Assembly: GCF_010093815.1 (NCBI RefSeq)
Contig: NW_022985560.1
Span: forward strand, 927,501-991,500
Length of the DNA: 64,000 bases
Source: Pseudovirgaria hyperparasitica
Lineage: Eukaryota > Ascomycota > Dothideomycetes > Acrospermales > Acrospermaceae
Direction: 5' to 3'
Under the pieces are notes generated by a model. The model saw nothing but the letters and a program-made list of their open reading frames with translations, was not told where the DNA came from and ran no database searches. Made by a program: the position numbers and the translations under genes. Every line of letters starts with the position of its first letter. Position 1 is the stretch's first letter. Positions 34,934 to 46,424 of the stretch are shown here, in pieces.

Positions 34934-36385
34934 CTACGTCCGATAATCCCCATTAATAGTCACATACTCGTGACTGAAATCACACGTCCAGTACACCGCC
35001 TCCTCCCCACCCTCTTGCTCCCGCAGCTTGACCTCAATCTCCAAATCCTCCATCTCCAGAATCTGCTTCGCCCGCTCCTCGTCCACCTTCTCCGGCTCGC
35101 CACGTACGAGCAAGTTCAGCTTCTCGCTGCCGTCGGACGGAATAAACGACACCGACGTCTGCTCCGGCACAATGGTCCCTGCCGGAAGCCCGTCCGTGTA
35201 GCCAGTCGCGCACAGGATGCGTCCCCAATTCGCGTCCTTGCCATACAGCGCCGTCTTGACCAGCGGCGAGCGCGCGATAGACGAGCCGATGCGTTTCCCA
35301 GCCGCATACGACGGCGCATTCTTCACGCGGATGGTGACAAACTTGGTTGCGCCCTCGCCGTCGCGCACAACTAGCTTAGCCAGGTCTGCGGCGAAGTCGG
35401 TCAGCACGGTCTTGAATTCGTCGTATGCGGGTGAGGCTTCGGACGTGATTTCTGCGCCACCGGCAGCGCCGTTTGCGAGCAATGCCACCGTGTCATTTGT
35501 CGATGTGTCGCCGTCGATGGAGATGGAGTTGAAGGAGCGCTCGATGGCGGAGCTGAGGAGGGGCGCGATGGCCGCGGGCGAGATGGGAGCGTCGGTGCAG
35601 ACGATGCCGAGTAGGGTGGCCATGTTGGGGTGGATCATGCCCGCGCCTTTGGTCAGACCTGCGAGATGGTATGTTGTGCCTGGGGCGCTGGAGAGGGTGA
35701 AGGGGCGGGAGAGGAGTTTAGGGAATGTGTCTGTGGTGCAGATTGCGCGGGCGGCCTTGAGCCATGCGTCGTGGGTGGCTGCGAGGCTCGAGTATGCAGC
35801 AGGAATCTTATTGAGGATCTTCTGAATGGGCAGACTTGGTGCTGCGTTAGTAGATGCTCATTCATGGTGCCAGCACATGGTTGTGTCTTCTTACCGCTGT
35901 CCGATCACGCCAGTGCTCATCACCACAGTTTGACTGTCCTCGCTCTCTGCCGCACCAAAGCATCGATCCGTCTGTTTACCCATCTTCTCTGCGTCTTCGA
36001 TCCCGCCTTTTCCAGTGACCGCATTTGCGCATCCCGAGTTCACCACCACCGCACGAATGCCGTCCCCTCCTCGTTTCCTGATCATCTCCCGGGATACTGT
36101 CACTGGTGCAGCCTGGAACCTGTTCTGCGTGAACACAGCCGCGGCCGAGCATGGTGTTTCCGAAGCAATCAACGCGAGGTCGTCGAAGCGTGTGTTGGAG
36201 GCTTTGACACCGACGTGGGCACTAGCACAGAGGAAGCCCTTGGGGTATGTACCAGACGAAGGAACGTATTGAGCCTTGGACGGCGGAATATTGCCTTCGC
36301 CAGGAGCAGCATAGTTTCTGGTCTGCGAGCGGAAGGGCTTGAGGAGGTTCGACAGGCGTTTCGGCGAGGGCTTTGGGAACGCCAT
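34934..36385 (-). CDS. ARG7: Arginine biosynthesis bifunctional protein (ornithine acetyltransferase)
   Basis: Two exons (36385-35895 and 35834-34934, 60-bp intron) give 463 residues. The enzyme transfers the acetyl group from N-acetylornithine to glutamate and can also acetylate glutamate with acetyl-CoA, in the mitochondrial arginine pathway. The precursor cleaves itself before the threonine in [15 protein letters not shown] (about Thr237), which becomes the nucleophile. Also visible: [44 protein letters not shown] and [15 protein letters not shown], all family blocks, and the C-terminal [16 protein letters not shown]. The N-terminus ([20 protein letters not shown]) is basic and hydroxylated, as for mitochondrial import. 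ARG7 is the yeast name; argJ and ECM42 are used elsewhere for the same enzyme. Confidence 0.97.
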
Positions 36386-36942
36386 GATTGTCAATTGAGC
36401 GCGGGCAGAGAATTGCCGTCAAGCTGTATGATCATACGCAGACGAAAGACCTTCCCAGAGACAACGAGTCGCCACTTTCCACTATATCACAAAAAATCCT
36501 ACACGCCCTATGACTGGAAATCTGTAAATCGTAAACGCCGACGCCGCCCGCTGACTCGTGTGGACCTTGAAAACCCCAAAAAGTTCCCCCGACGTCGGCC
36601 CGAGAAGTGATGCCTTATCCAGCGTCCCACCGCCATCAGGCACCAATATAGGATACTCCACACACGATCCCCACATCCCCACATCGAACGCAAACATACA
36701 TGAAGCCGTGGTCAAGATCCGTCAGTAGTTATGCGCAACCCAGAACACCGCGACGACGCCATTTGCCGCCACGATACGCGGCGCCTGTGTGGAGTATTTG
36801 TATATATATGCATATATACAAAGTCGGCGCCAGTCGACTACGACCGTACATAAGTGACACTGGATAAGGCCGTCACTCCAACTCAAGAAACTCGTCTCAG
36901 CCTCGCTCCTAACCACCATCGCACACAACACTCCCATACATT
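36386..36942. other. Divergent promoter region
   Basis: This is the space between the arginine gene (minus) and the FAD monooxygenase (plus). It includes a TATATATATGCATATATA stretch at about 36799-36818, roughly 130 bp before the monooxygenase ATG, which may serve as its TATA element. No gene seen. Confidence 0.5.
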
Positions 36943-38505
36943 ATGGCGCTAAAAAACGAACACATTGTCATCGCCGGCGCAGGTCCGTCTTCATCCCCGA
37001 ATCTCCCATCCCAACATACCCTCCCAGTTCTCCCCAAGCTAACACCAACACAAGGCATGGGCGGCCTCGCAAGCGCCCTCTCGCTGGCCCACCACGGCTT
37101 CACAAACATCTCCGTATACGAAACGGCGTCAAATCTGGGCTTCGTCGGCGCCGGCATCCAGCTCGCGCCCAATATGGCGCGCATCCTCGACCGCTTCGGG
37201 TGCTGGGCCGAGATCGAGGCCGAGGCGACGGATATCCGGACGACGAGTATACGGCGTATGTGGTGTCCTTCCCTTGTCCTCCGCTACTATCGGCTACTCA
37301 GTCGAGCTTAGGATGTGTGAAATACAGGCTTGATGCCAATTTATATACACACAAAGTGACAAGAGATACTGACCAACTCCTCCACAGAGGGCGCCACCGA
37401 CACCGAACTCGCACACGTCGACCTCACCTCCATCCGCGCAACATACAACTACCCACACATGGTCGGCCATCGCGCCTCCCTCGCCGGCGCAATGTACCGC
37501 GCCTGCCAGGCCAAGCACCCAAACATCACCTTCCACTTCGGCCACACCCTGACCGCGATCACATCCTTCAGCCCGCCGACATGCACCATCACTCCGCGAA
37601 ACGACTCTTCGGCGCCCATCACACTCACACCAGCCCTGATCCTCGCCGCCGACGGCATAAAATCCGTTGCGCGAACAACAATGCTAGCAGCCCTAGACCA
37701 CACAGCCGGCATCCAAGACACGCGACAAGCCGCATACCGCATCATGCTAACCCGAGCGCAATGCGCGCACGACGCCGAGCTGCTCTCCTACTTTGACGCC
37801 GACGCCGTGACGCGGTGGATCGGCGAGAGCAGGCACATCATCGCATACCCGGTGTCCGGCAAGCAGATCTACAACCTGAGCACCGTGCAGCCGGACACGC
37901 ATTTTGCCGCGGCCACGAACGCGACCTACACGACCAAGGGCAGCAAGGAGACGATGATGGGCGTGTTTGCCGACTTTGCGCCTGTGGTGCGGCGCATGTT
38001 GGACTTGGTGCCCGAGGGCGAGGTGTGTGAGTGGAAGCTGCGTGTGCATGAGCCATTGCCGACCTGGGTGCATGGTCAGATGGCTCTGGTGGGCGATGCC
38101 TGTCATCCGACGCTGCCGCATCTGGCGCAGGGCGCAGCTCAGGCAATTGAGGACGGCGCGGTGCTTGGGGTTGTGTTGTCGTTGTGCCCGGACGCTTCTC
38201 CAGAAAGCATTGAAAAGACGTTGAGGGTGTACGAGAGTGTTCGGAAGGAGCGCGCCGAGACACTCGTCGATATTGCCGCAGCGTCGGGACGGGAACTGCA
38301 TTTGGGCGAAGGCAAGGCGAAGAAAGAAAGGGATGAAGCGTTTGCTAGGTTGAAGGCTGGTGAGGGCAAGGTGCCGGACCGGTGGGCCGACGCAGATGTG
38401 CAGAAAAAGATTTACGGATTTGATTGTATGAAGGTTGCGGAAGAAGAGTTTGAGAGATTGTTTGGGGAGGCAAAGGTGGCGAGAGAGAGGATGGAAGTAG
38501 GATAG
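36943..38505 (+). CDS. FAD-dependent monooxygenase (salicylate hydroxylase-like)
   Basis: Three exons (36943-36982, 37055-37255, 37388-38505; introns of 72 and 132 bp) give 452 residues. The dinucleotide fold GAGMGG (residues 12-17) is assembled only after removing the first intron. That intron is a multiple of three without a stop, so retention would give an in-frame 24-residue insertion in the FAD site. Further motifs: GAGIQLAPNMARIL, the LILAADGIKSVAR (DG) block and GDACHPTLPHLAQGAAQAIE (GD). This is group A flavin hydroxylase architecture, as in salicylate and related aromatic hydroxylases; the real substrate is unknown. No signal peptide or membrane segment. Confidence 0.93.
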
Positions 38506-40223
38506 CTGCTGCTGAGACAGAGAATGCGCCGGGCCGGGCATGACACGCATTTATATCCCGATATGCTGCGGTGTAGGTAGTATTGCAACGATGGCGAATA
38601 GGGAAGCTGGCATGTATGGATAGTGTTGACGATCATTTGGCGGGTGTTAACCCTGTAGTATGCTTGATACTACATAATGTCCTTCCAAAATGCTTCTACT
38701 TTGCACAGCAGTAGTCCAGAGAACAAGCGTAGGTACGAAGCGAACGAGTCAAAGTGCCTAGCAACAATTTCGGCGATATGATGGGGAGACGAACTGCCCT
38801 TCATGGTAATGGTAGTACCTTGGCGGACTTGGCGATCGGAGCCGGCGCGGCTTAGTTGTCCAAGAACGATATCAGCTGATAGAAGGGCATCATAGTTATT
38901 GGGCAGCGGTAGAGTACCTGTACCTGTACCTAGGTACAATAATATTAGCATTGCTATCCTGGCGATGAGGTGCTTCATGTGCTGCTGGTATGGTAGCATG
39001 TATGGTAGCCCATCCGTGACCGTGCACAAAGAGACTCCAGGTAGGTGAATCTCTCGACACACGATTGGGGACTTTCCACGACAGAGAAACGAGTTCTGTA
39101 GAGATGTCCAATGTCCCTACCAGACAAGACCAGCGTGACTAGCGAATAGCACACGACAGAGAAGAGTGGAGACTGAAGACTGTCAGCCACCCGTAGATCA
39201 GAGCAGACGAGCCGGTGGAGTATCTCTTCGTCATGTCTTGGCACAGCTCTGCTCTTTTACTTATCCGGGACACTCAGACGACGAGTAGTCCGCTAACGCT
39301 GTAGCTCATCTATTCTCTCGGCCTAGTAGGGTGTTGCGGACTATGTTTGTCTGATCGCTGACAACCGATAGGGTAGAGGACAGAGATCGAGACGGCACGA
39401 GGAAGAGCAGCATGCGAACAGAGCTCGACTGTCAAGGTCGCTGGTAGCTGGAGCACAACGCACACAGTCATTCGCCGTGAGAGGATGCTGAAATCTGTCA
39501 TGGTGTAAGCAATTAAAGTTGTATGCGTCAAGTGAATAGTGATAATGGAGGAGTGTTTGTGCGCATCTCGCAGTAGTTCGCGGGTGGAAGCGCGGAGAAC
39601 CACTGATGAAGCCGAAAGGGGAAGGAGGTCGCGATAAGCTCCTGATCCCGTCCATCCCACTCGATAAGGCAGGCATGCTCCAAGCTTGGCGCCACGATTG
39701 CTGCCTCAGGAACCCAATATGCCTGAGGCGCGAAGTCGTTGCCGCAAACCTTTGCTTCACGGGCATGTTTTGCGTGATTGCGACATCGCCAAGTCCGGAT
39801 GCGGAAATGTATAACGTCTCCAGCCTCATCCTGTGTTGCTTGTGAGCCTCAGGACGTACTCTTATCTCGTCGCTCTTCGCTCTTCACTCTCCCCTCCCCT
39901 ACCGCAGCTCGCACATCGCTCCGCGCTTCCTGCACCGTATCTGCTCACAGACAGTCATCCACAGCCGAACGAATGCCATCTTCGCATTCAGACGCCTAGT
40001 CGACGCATGGATGATTGCAACCCCCCACCCTACTCGTGTTGCAGCGGCAAATATCACCACGGACCATGGACATGGCTGTTCAAAGCGGGGCAATTGGTGA
40101 TCCTGGGGGCGTCCCAGAAAAGAATTAAAAACCCACTCACCTCCAGTCCAGCCCTCGTCCTCAAGATCTCGCATCTTATCTGCTCCTGACAGCTTTGCCA
40201 ACATTACCGTTTCTGTCGTCGAT
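38506..40223. other. Intergenic, no firm gene
   Basis: A minus-strand frame at 38978-38670 (102 codons, starting MKHLIARIAMLILLYLG) has a signal-like start but no other support. Longer frames at 39.3-39.8 kb look random. A short direct repeat with a palindrome (ACCTGTACCTGTACCTAGGTAC-like) lies near 38920-38940. The last 300 bases are the promoter of the phosphatase-like gene. Confidence 0.4.
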
Positions 40224-41700
40224 ATGCTTGGAGCTGCAGTCTTTTCTCTGTTGTCGCTGGCTCTGCCAGCAACTGCTGAGACTGTCGTGGGCGTCTATAT
40301 GTTCTCGCGCCATGGAGACCGGACTTCCAAGTCCACTCCCCCAACCAGCCTGACCAACTTGGGCTATCAGCAAGTCTACCACTCCGGCTCATACTGGCGG
40401 AGCCGATATGTCGACGGCAATGCGACTTCAAAGGTTCTCGGTCTGAAATCCGACATCGTCAAGCAATCTCAGATCGCCGTTACTGCGCCAGTCGACAATG
40501 TTCTGCAAAACTCGGCCATTGGCTTCTTGCAAGGCCTGTACCCTCCAGTCGGCTCCGATAGTGTGCAGACATTGAACAACGACAGCACTGTTGCAGCGCC
40601 TCTCGATGGCTACCAATTGATTCCCGTCAACATCGTGTCAGGGGGCACTGGCTCTGGAAGCGAGGACAACACCTGGCTCCAGGATGCCTCTGGCTGCGCA
40701 AACGCAAAGTCGAGTTCAAACAACTACTTCTCGTCTGCCGAGTACCAGGAGAAGCTGTCCAGCACTAGCGACTTCTACACCAACCTGTACCCTGTTGTAA
40801 ATCGTACCTTTGCCGAGGACTACATGAGCTTCAAGAACGCCTACGCAAGTAAGTTGTCGTGATGAAACTCTCCAAAACATCCTCTAACTCTCACCAGTCT
40901 ACGACCTTATCAACGTCGCCACGATTGACAACGCTTCCTCCTCCATCCAGTCGTCAAACCTGCTGTCCGACGACACCCTCTACCAACTCCGCACTCTCGC
41001 CAACGCCCACGAATACGGCCTCGCCTACAATGCTTCCGACAACAAACGCGCCATCTCCGGCATGCAACTCGCCGGCGAAATCCTCACCTACCTCAACCGC
41101 ACCATCTCATCCAAAGGTGCCAACAAGCTCGGTATCCAATTTGGCGCCTACGCCACCTTCCTCTCCTTCTTCGGACTTTCAGGCCTGGCAGACACATACA
41201 TGGACCTAACTGGCGTCCCAGACTATGCTTCGAGCATGGCCTTTGAGCTGTACACCGATGCCGACACCGACTCCTTCCCATCCGGCGATGACCTGCGCGT
41301 GCGCTTCCTCTTCGCAAACGGCAGCGCCAGCGCGTCAAATGCACCCCAAGTCTTTCCGCTTTTCGGCGGGACCGACAACTCCACCTCCTGGGCTGATTTC
41401 GAGGCGAAGCTGGGTGCGTTTGCCGTTAGGAACGCGGAGCAGTGGTGCACGACCTGTGGCAATACCACAGGGACGTGTGCCGCCTATTCAGACTCAAGTA
41501 CACAGGACGTAGATGGCCAGAAGAGTGGCAGCAACGGCGGCATATCGAATGTCGTCGCGGGCGTCATTGGCGCGATGGTCACGCTAGCCGTGATTTTAGG
41601 TCTCGAGGCGCTTGTGCTGGCGCTTGGTGGATTCCGCGTCGTCAGCAAGAAAAGTCTTGGTGTATCGCCAGCGGGCTCGTCTGTGGCTGTCAAGGCGTGA
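40224..41700 (+). CDS. Membrane-anchored histidine acid phosphatase-like protein
   Basis: Two exons (40224-40848 and 40898-41700; 49-bp intron) give 475 residues. A signal peptide (MLGAAVFSLLSLALPATA) precedes VGVYMFSRHGDR, in which R29-H30-G-x-R33 is the phospho-histidine motif of the histidine acid phosphatase branch. NLGYQQVYHSGSYWRSRYV and several N-glycosylation sites follow, with a CTTCGNTTGTC cysteine pair late in the protein. A single transmembrane helix (VVAGVIGAMVTLAVILGLEA, then LVLAL) is followed by a short basic tail, so it should sit in the plasma or vacuolar membrane with the catalytic domain outside. The distal His-Asp/Glu proton-donor motif is not obvious: the matching place reads IQFGAYATFLSFF. 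Activity is therefore uncertain. Confidence 0.9.
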
Positions 41701-42196
41701 GACATAGATGGATGGTACAGACTAATGTTAGTTTACAAACGGTAGTCCGCAACCTGAATCAAAATACAATGAGATGTGCGCATCTCACCACCACCAGCAC
41801 ATGTCACAAACGTGAAAATGTATAACGAAAATTATTCGTTGCACTGGGAGATTCACAGCTACATTTATATCAAATACTACCACCATCATGACTCTCCGCG
41901 CCAAATCCACCGCCGAGCGAACTAACCGCATAAAGCAGCGCAAACTTGCTCATTTCATATCCATACTACCTAATCACACGCCTTGGCCTGCAGGACGTGT
42001 GCGTCTGACATGTGTGTACGTACTGCGCTTACTCATGTGTATAGAACACCGTTTCGTCCATGTGTATCCGTTATTCTCGACACATCTCCCACTCTCAGCA
42101 CTAATATACCACGAACCTTCTATGACCATCCTTGTTTTATGACGCTCCAACTCTCTTTTCTTTATATAGACTTATAGAATGGAATCTAGGTACTTG

Positions 42197-42436
42197 GAAG
42201 AGAGAAGAGAGAAGAGAGAAGAGAGAAGAGAGAAGAGAGAAGAGAGAAGAGAGAAGAGAGAAGAGAGAAGAGAGAAGAGAGAAGAGAGAAGNNNNNNNNN
42301 NNNNNNNNNNNNNNNNNNNNNNNNNNNNNNNNNNNNNNNNNGAAGAGAGAAGAGAGAAGAGAGAAGAGAGAAGAGAGAAGAGAGAAGAGAGAAGAGAGAA
42401 GAGAGAAGAGAGAAGAGAGAAGAGAGAAGAGAGAAG
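42197..42436. repeat. (GAAGAGA)n satellite, 7-bp unit
   Basis: A near-perfect array of the 7-bp unit GAAGAGA, interrupted by 50 undefined bases. Because 7 is not a multiple of 3, all three frames stay open across it, which creates spurious ORFs. The true length is unknown because of the gap. Confidence 0.95.
42292..42341. other. Assembly gap (50 N)
   Basis: A run of exactly 50 N inside the 7-bp repeat, most likely a placeholder for repeat DNA the assembler could not span. Confidence 0.99.
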
Positions 42437-43715
42437 TTGTTTCTAGGACTTTGTAATCAATAGACTCTTATACAGGTCTATTCTTCGTAGAAGACGCTCT
42501 GTAAGGTTATACTTTGAAGAGACATATTATTTAGACAGTTTTATGGAGGTAGATTTACATGTACTTAATATGATGAGTATTGAGAGTAATACGTGCATTC
42601 AGTATGATAAACATACCCTATAGTCTACTACAGAGCATACTGGGTGCTTCCTCAAACCATATACGTACTCTGTATGATACATGTATGCTACTACATGTAT
42701 ACAGTTATACTTGTTCTACAGGTACTCTATTGGATAATACTCTATACAGTCTTCATGCTTGTCAGCGTAGCCCATATGTGTGTATACATGCACCATGGAC
42801 TATGATAAGGTATGCTGTTAATAGGACATACTACCATTCAACATATACTACCACCCTCGAACGGACTAAACATAGCGAGTGCTAGTTATGCTCGACGACT
42901 GATTATAGATGTACGGATATACACGTGGGTGCAGAACGACGGAAGGTTGTAGAAAGGCGATGCCGAGGTATGGAGACGATATCTTGGTGTATTGAAGCTG
43001 GCGAAGCAACAGCATGCGCGAATGCCATCGAGTAGATGAACCAACATTCTGGACCATCTTTGCTACATACTAGTAGTGTTTTTGAGCAACCACAGGCTAT
43101 CAAAATCGACACAGACAGCAAGGTGACAAGAGAGTCTCAGAGAATATGAACAACCGCAGTCTCAAAGATAATAGAGACAGCCACGAACACAACACGAAAA
43201 CACACAGCTATGGACACTTATCCGCATGTCCTCACCACGAATGCACAAACAAAACACGTAATGAAACAGCACACAAACACACAGTCATATACAACACCAA
43301 GAAATATAGTTGCCTGCATAGGCCGGTCGATTGTATAGTATAGTACAGTACACACACACAAGACTTTATAGCGTACAATCCCACTCTTGACACCACATCA
43401 CTAGACTTGAAACTTTTCCTCCTCTCCAAGAACCCCCCTTCTAGTCTTCCACTTTTCTTTCCCTGCCATTTGACACCAATGTGAACCAAACAAAAGAAAG
43501 TTGATCACCCCTGCGTGCCCGAGGGAAAATGAATCGTGATTTCGTACCCCCCAAAACCCCAACTAGATGGACAAATAAAATAAAACAGTACAGTGATGAT
43601 AGCCTGGACCAAGAACGAATCCTGAAATCCTTTCCTGGGAATATATGTGTATATAGGTATGTGTATATGAGTGACCACAAATGGATAGATAGATCGATAC
43701 GAGTGTGGGATATTC

Positions 43716-46424
43716 TTACACAGCAACCCGCGGCGGCGGAAACAGCGACAGTGGCGCCTTGCTGATTGGTGGCGGGGCCTGTGCGAGTGTAGCCGAGCGT
43801 TTGCGCAGTGTGCGTCGCGGCGACGTGGAGGACAAGGAGAGGAGTTTGAATGCAGAGTCGGAGACGCTACGCTCGTGTGTGGGTGGGGGTGGGGGCGCGT
43901 ACGCGGGCGCCGAGTAAACGGATGCTGGAGTCGGCGGTGGGGTTCTCAGGGGTTGTGGTTGAGGCTGTGATTGTGTGTGTGGGCGCTCAGGGGCATGATC
44001 GAGATCATGCTCGTCGGCGTCGTCAGCGGTAGCGGCGAAGAATGTGAAGCGGTCGCTTGGGGAAGCCATCGAGGTGCGGTTATCGCGGCGGGCCGGGTGC
44101 GAGTGGTTGTACTGGGTGCTGTGGACGAGGTCGGGCAGGCTGCCGACGGAGCCGGCGGAGCGGCGCAGGGAAGAGTGCAGGGAGCAGGAGCCGGTGAAGT
44201 CGCTGCTGTCGTCGTAGGAGCTGCTTTTGCTGAGGCGAGCGCTGGACAGATGGGTGTGGCGGTGTGGGTTGAGCATGGGGTACTGGGAGCGCTCGGCCTC
44301 GAGGCAGTCGGCGACGTATTCTGCGTATGCATCCTCGCGCATGGCGTGGTATTTTGGCTGTGCGTTGAGATACTCCTGGAGGTGCTCCGGCATGGGCGTG
44401 GTGTCGGGGAAGACTGGCGAGTAGACCACCGAGGGAGTTCGGACGCTGCTTGGGTAGGTGGATGCTGAGTGTGCGGAGCGCCGCCGGGCGAGGTCTGGGA
44501 CGGCGTCCACATCCGGGACGTACAGTGATGGTCGTGTTGCGCGGCTGCGGCGGTGTTGTGAGAGACCTGGGGAGTCGAGGTCGTCAAGGTCGTCGAGGTT
44601 GAGAATGTCGCTTAGTCGGTTCAGATTCTCACCATCGGACGTGGGAGGGCGTCGTGTGTCGGTAGACGTGCGTACCCAGTCGTAGTCTTCATGAGACTCG
44701 GCCGCATGATCGTAGCAATAGTCGACGTCCTGTTCCCAGGACTCATAATCTTGCGTGTTGCCAAACGTGTTTTGCACAGGGGTTGGAGGAAATTCTCTAC
44801 CGATGGGTGAAAACGCAGGAGCAAGCGACATTGAGGATTCCGGACGTGGTACACGAGTGGCACCTTTCAAAGCCAATGGCCTAGGGAGGAGGCGCGAAGA
44901 CCGCCTGGTAGTGATTTCTGGAACATCGGTTACAGTGTCTTCCGTCTCTGCTTGTGGTTCCTGGGGTGAAGCGGCCTGACTTTCGAGGTCTTCTAATACA
45001 CTCTCCAAGACTTCGATTACAGGAACGGGTGTCACAGTAACGGGAATGTCAGTTGTCACGGCATGCGAGAATGCTGGGGCGTCATCTTCCTCAATTTCAT
45101 CATGCGCCGGCATGTCGTCATCGATATTCTGCTGATGGTCCCCTAAGGAGAATTCCCAGACGCCTGTCGGGGGCTCGGATTCTTCCTCTGGAGGCGGAGG
45201 CGGAAGTGATTTCTCCAGGGCTTCGTCGGCCGGAGGTGGTAGCGGCTTTTCCGTGACTTCCTCGGATGGTGAAGGCAGTGGCTTCTCTGTGTTGAGATCT
45301 TTAATCAGATCCTCAAGGATCGTCGGACGACCCTCCAAGGCCGCTCGGGACGACTTTCTTGGTGGGGGACTTTGCATGGCGATAGACATGCTCTGCGTTT
45401 GCAATCGTGTTCGTGGTTGAGAGAAGCTGTCGGCGGATCTGCTGTGGTTAAGGCCTCGGCCCGTAACAGGCAATGGCGATACTGGTGGTGATTCTGGCGA
45501 CTTGACTGGGCTGACTTGTGGCCTTACACTGCCACTTTCCGGAGACGTGGGGACTTCGACGTCCTGTTCCATGATCGGGGGCGGATGAGAGACACGACGA
45601 TGTGGGAGATCAGTAGCTTTGATTCCATTGAGGGTTCGTGATGGAGTTCGCATGTGTTGCAGAGAAGAGTAGATGTCCCCATCACGTGCAGCACGCTGAG
45701 TGCGTTCGGTGTGGCTGACATGATGGAAGTCGAAGGGGCTTGAGATGACTGGTCGAGGTTTCGGAGGCTCATAGGTAGCTACGACGCGTGATTAGTGCTA
45801 ATCCGGAAGAATAACATCGCCCCATGGGCTGTGTGTCAAGATCCGAAGATACGGCTACGACTACAAACAAGGGGACTCACTTTCTGGACGTCGACGACTC
45901 TTGTCTCTCTTGTTCCGATCGAGGCCAAGACCCAGGAGTCGCCTCGCACTGCTTAGACGCTTGTCCGGCTCTTCTGACGAAATCTCCGATGCCCCAAGGG
46001 ACACTTTACTCCCTTGCCGCCGCATTACCCGGCCGGAGGAGAAGAAGTTGGACCTGAAGTAGCCTGGTAATGACTCTGTCATCGACGTCTCACTTGGACT
46101 CGTCACGGCAGGAAAGATTTGCGACGTTGGACGATACAGCGCTGCACCATCCACCATGGTGGACGCCTGTGAATAGCAGGAGCTGGCCACCGAGGTAGCT
46201 GTTCCGCTTCGTGATCGTGGACCTGTGCGTGATCTTTTCCTCGAGAGCCCACTCACGGACCCACCATTGCTACTCGCGGGAGTAGCAGTTTGCGTGTCAA
46301 GTCCGGTAATATCCTTCTGCAGTTCGGGAGAGTGCTCGAGAATCCTCGGTATCGGTGATGCTTGTGAGTCTGATTTTGGAGGGGTGGGAGGCTGCGTGGC
46401 AGGTTGAGAAGCCACGGTTGCCAT
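43716..46424 (-). CDS. CRIB-domain protein (Cdc42/Rac effector)
   Basis: Two exons (46424-45881 and 45778-43716; 102-bp intron) give 868 residues. Across the splice junction the protein reads TYEPPKPRPVISSPFDFHHV, then SHTE. I192-S-S-P-F-D-F-H-H-V is a CRIB motif (consensus ISxPxxFxHxxHV), the binding site for active Cdc42 or Rac. The rest is mostly disordered: Ser/Thr/Pro-rich, with Pro-Glu runs (EKPLPPPADEALEKSLPPPP), an acidic middle and a DDLDDLDSPG patch. A short ordered stretch before the C-terminal third reads PMPEHLQEYLNAQPKYHAMR, then EDAYAEYVADCLEAER. Filamentous fungi have such large CRIB proteins outside the PAK kinases, presumably polarity effectors similar in role to yeast Gic proteins. 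The function is inferred from the CRIB motif alone. Confidence 0.88.

Larger units (their letters stand above)
41701..43715. other. Intergenic with satellite, gap and AT-rich DNA
   Basis: No gene seen. It contains the (GAAGAGA)n tract and assembly gap described separately, an AT-rich patch at about 42.47-42.9 kb, and CA-rich DNA at about 43.1-43.4 kb. Confidence 0.5.

Noticed and set aside
37747-38550. A 267-codon minus-strand frame
   Set aside because: It lies opposite the FAD monooxygenase exon and has no motif of its own.
38670-38978. Possible small secreted protein on the minus strand
   Set aside because: Only the hydrophobic start supports it; no leader, intron logic or family resemblance.
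42132-42463. Two overlapping ORFs of Glu-Lys-Arg repeats
   Set aside because: They are translations of the 7-bp satellite running through an assembly gap; no gene context.
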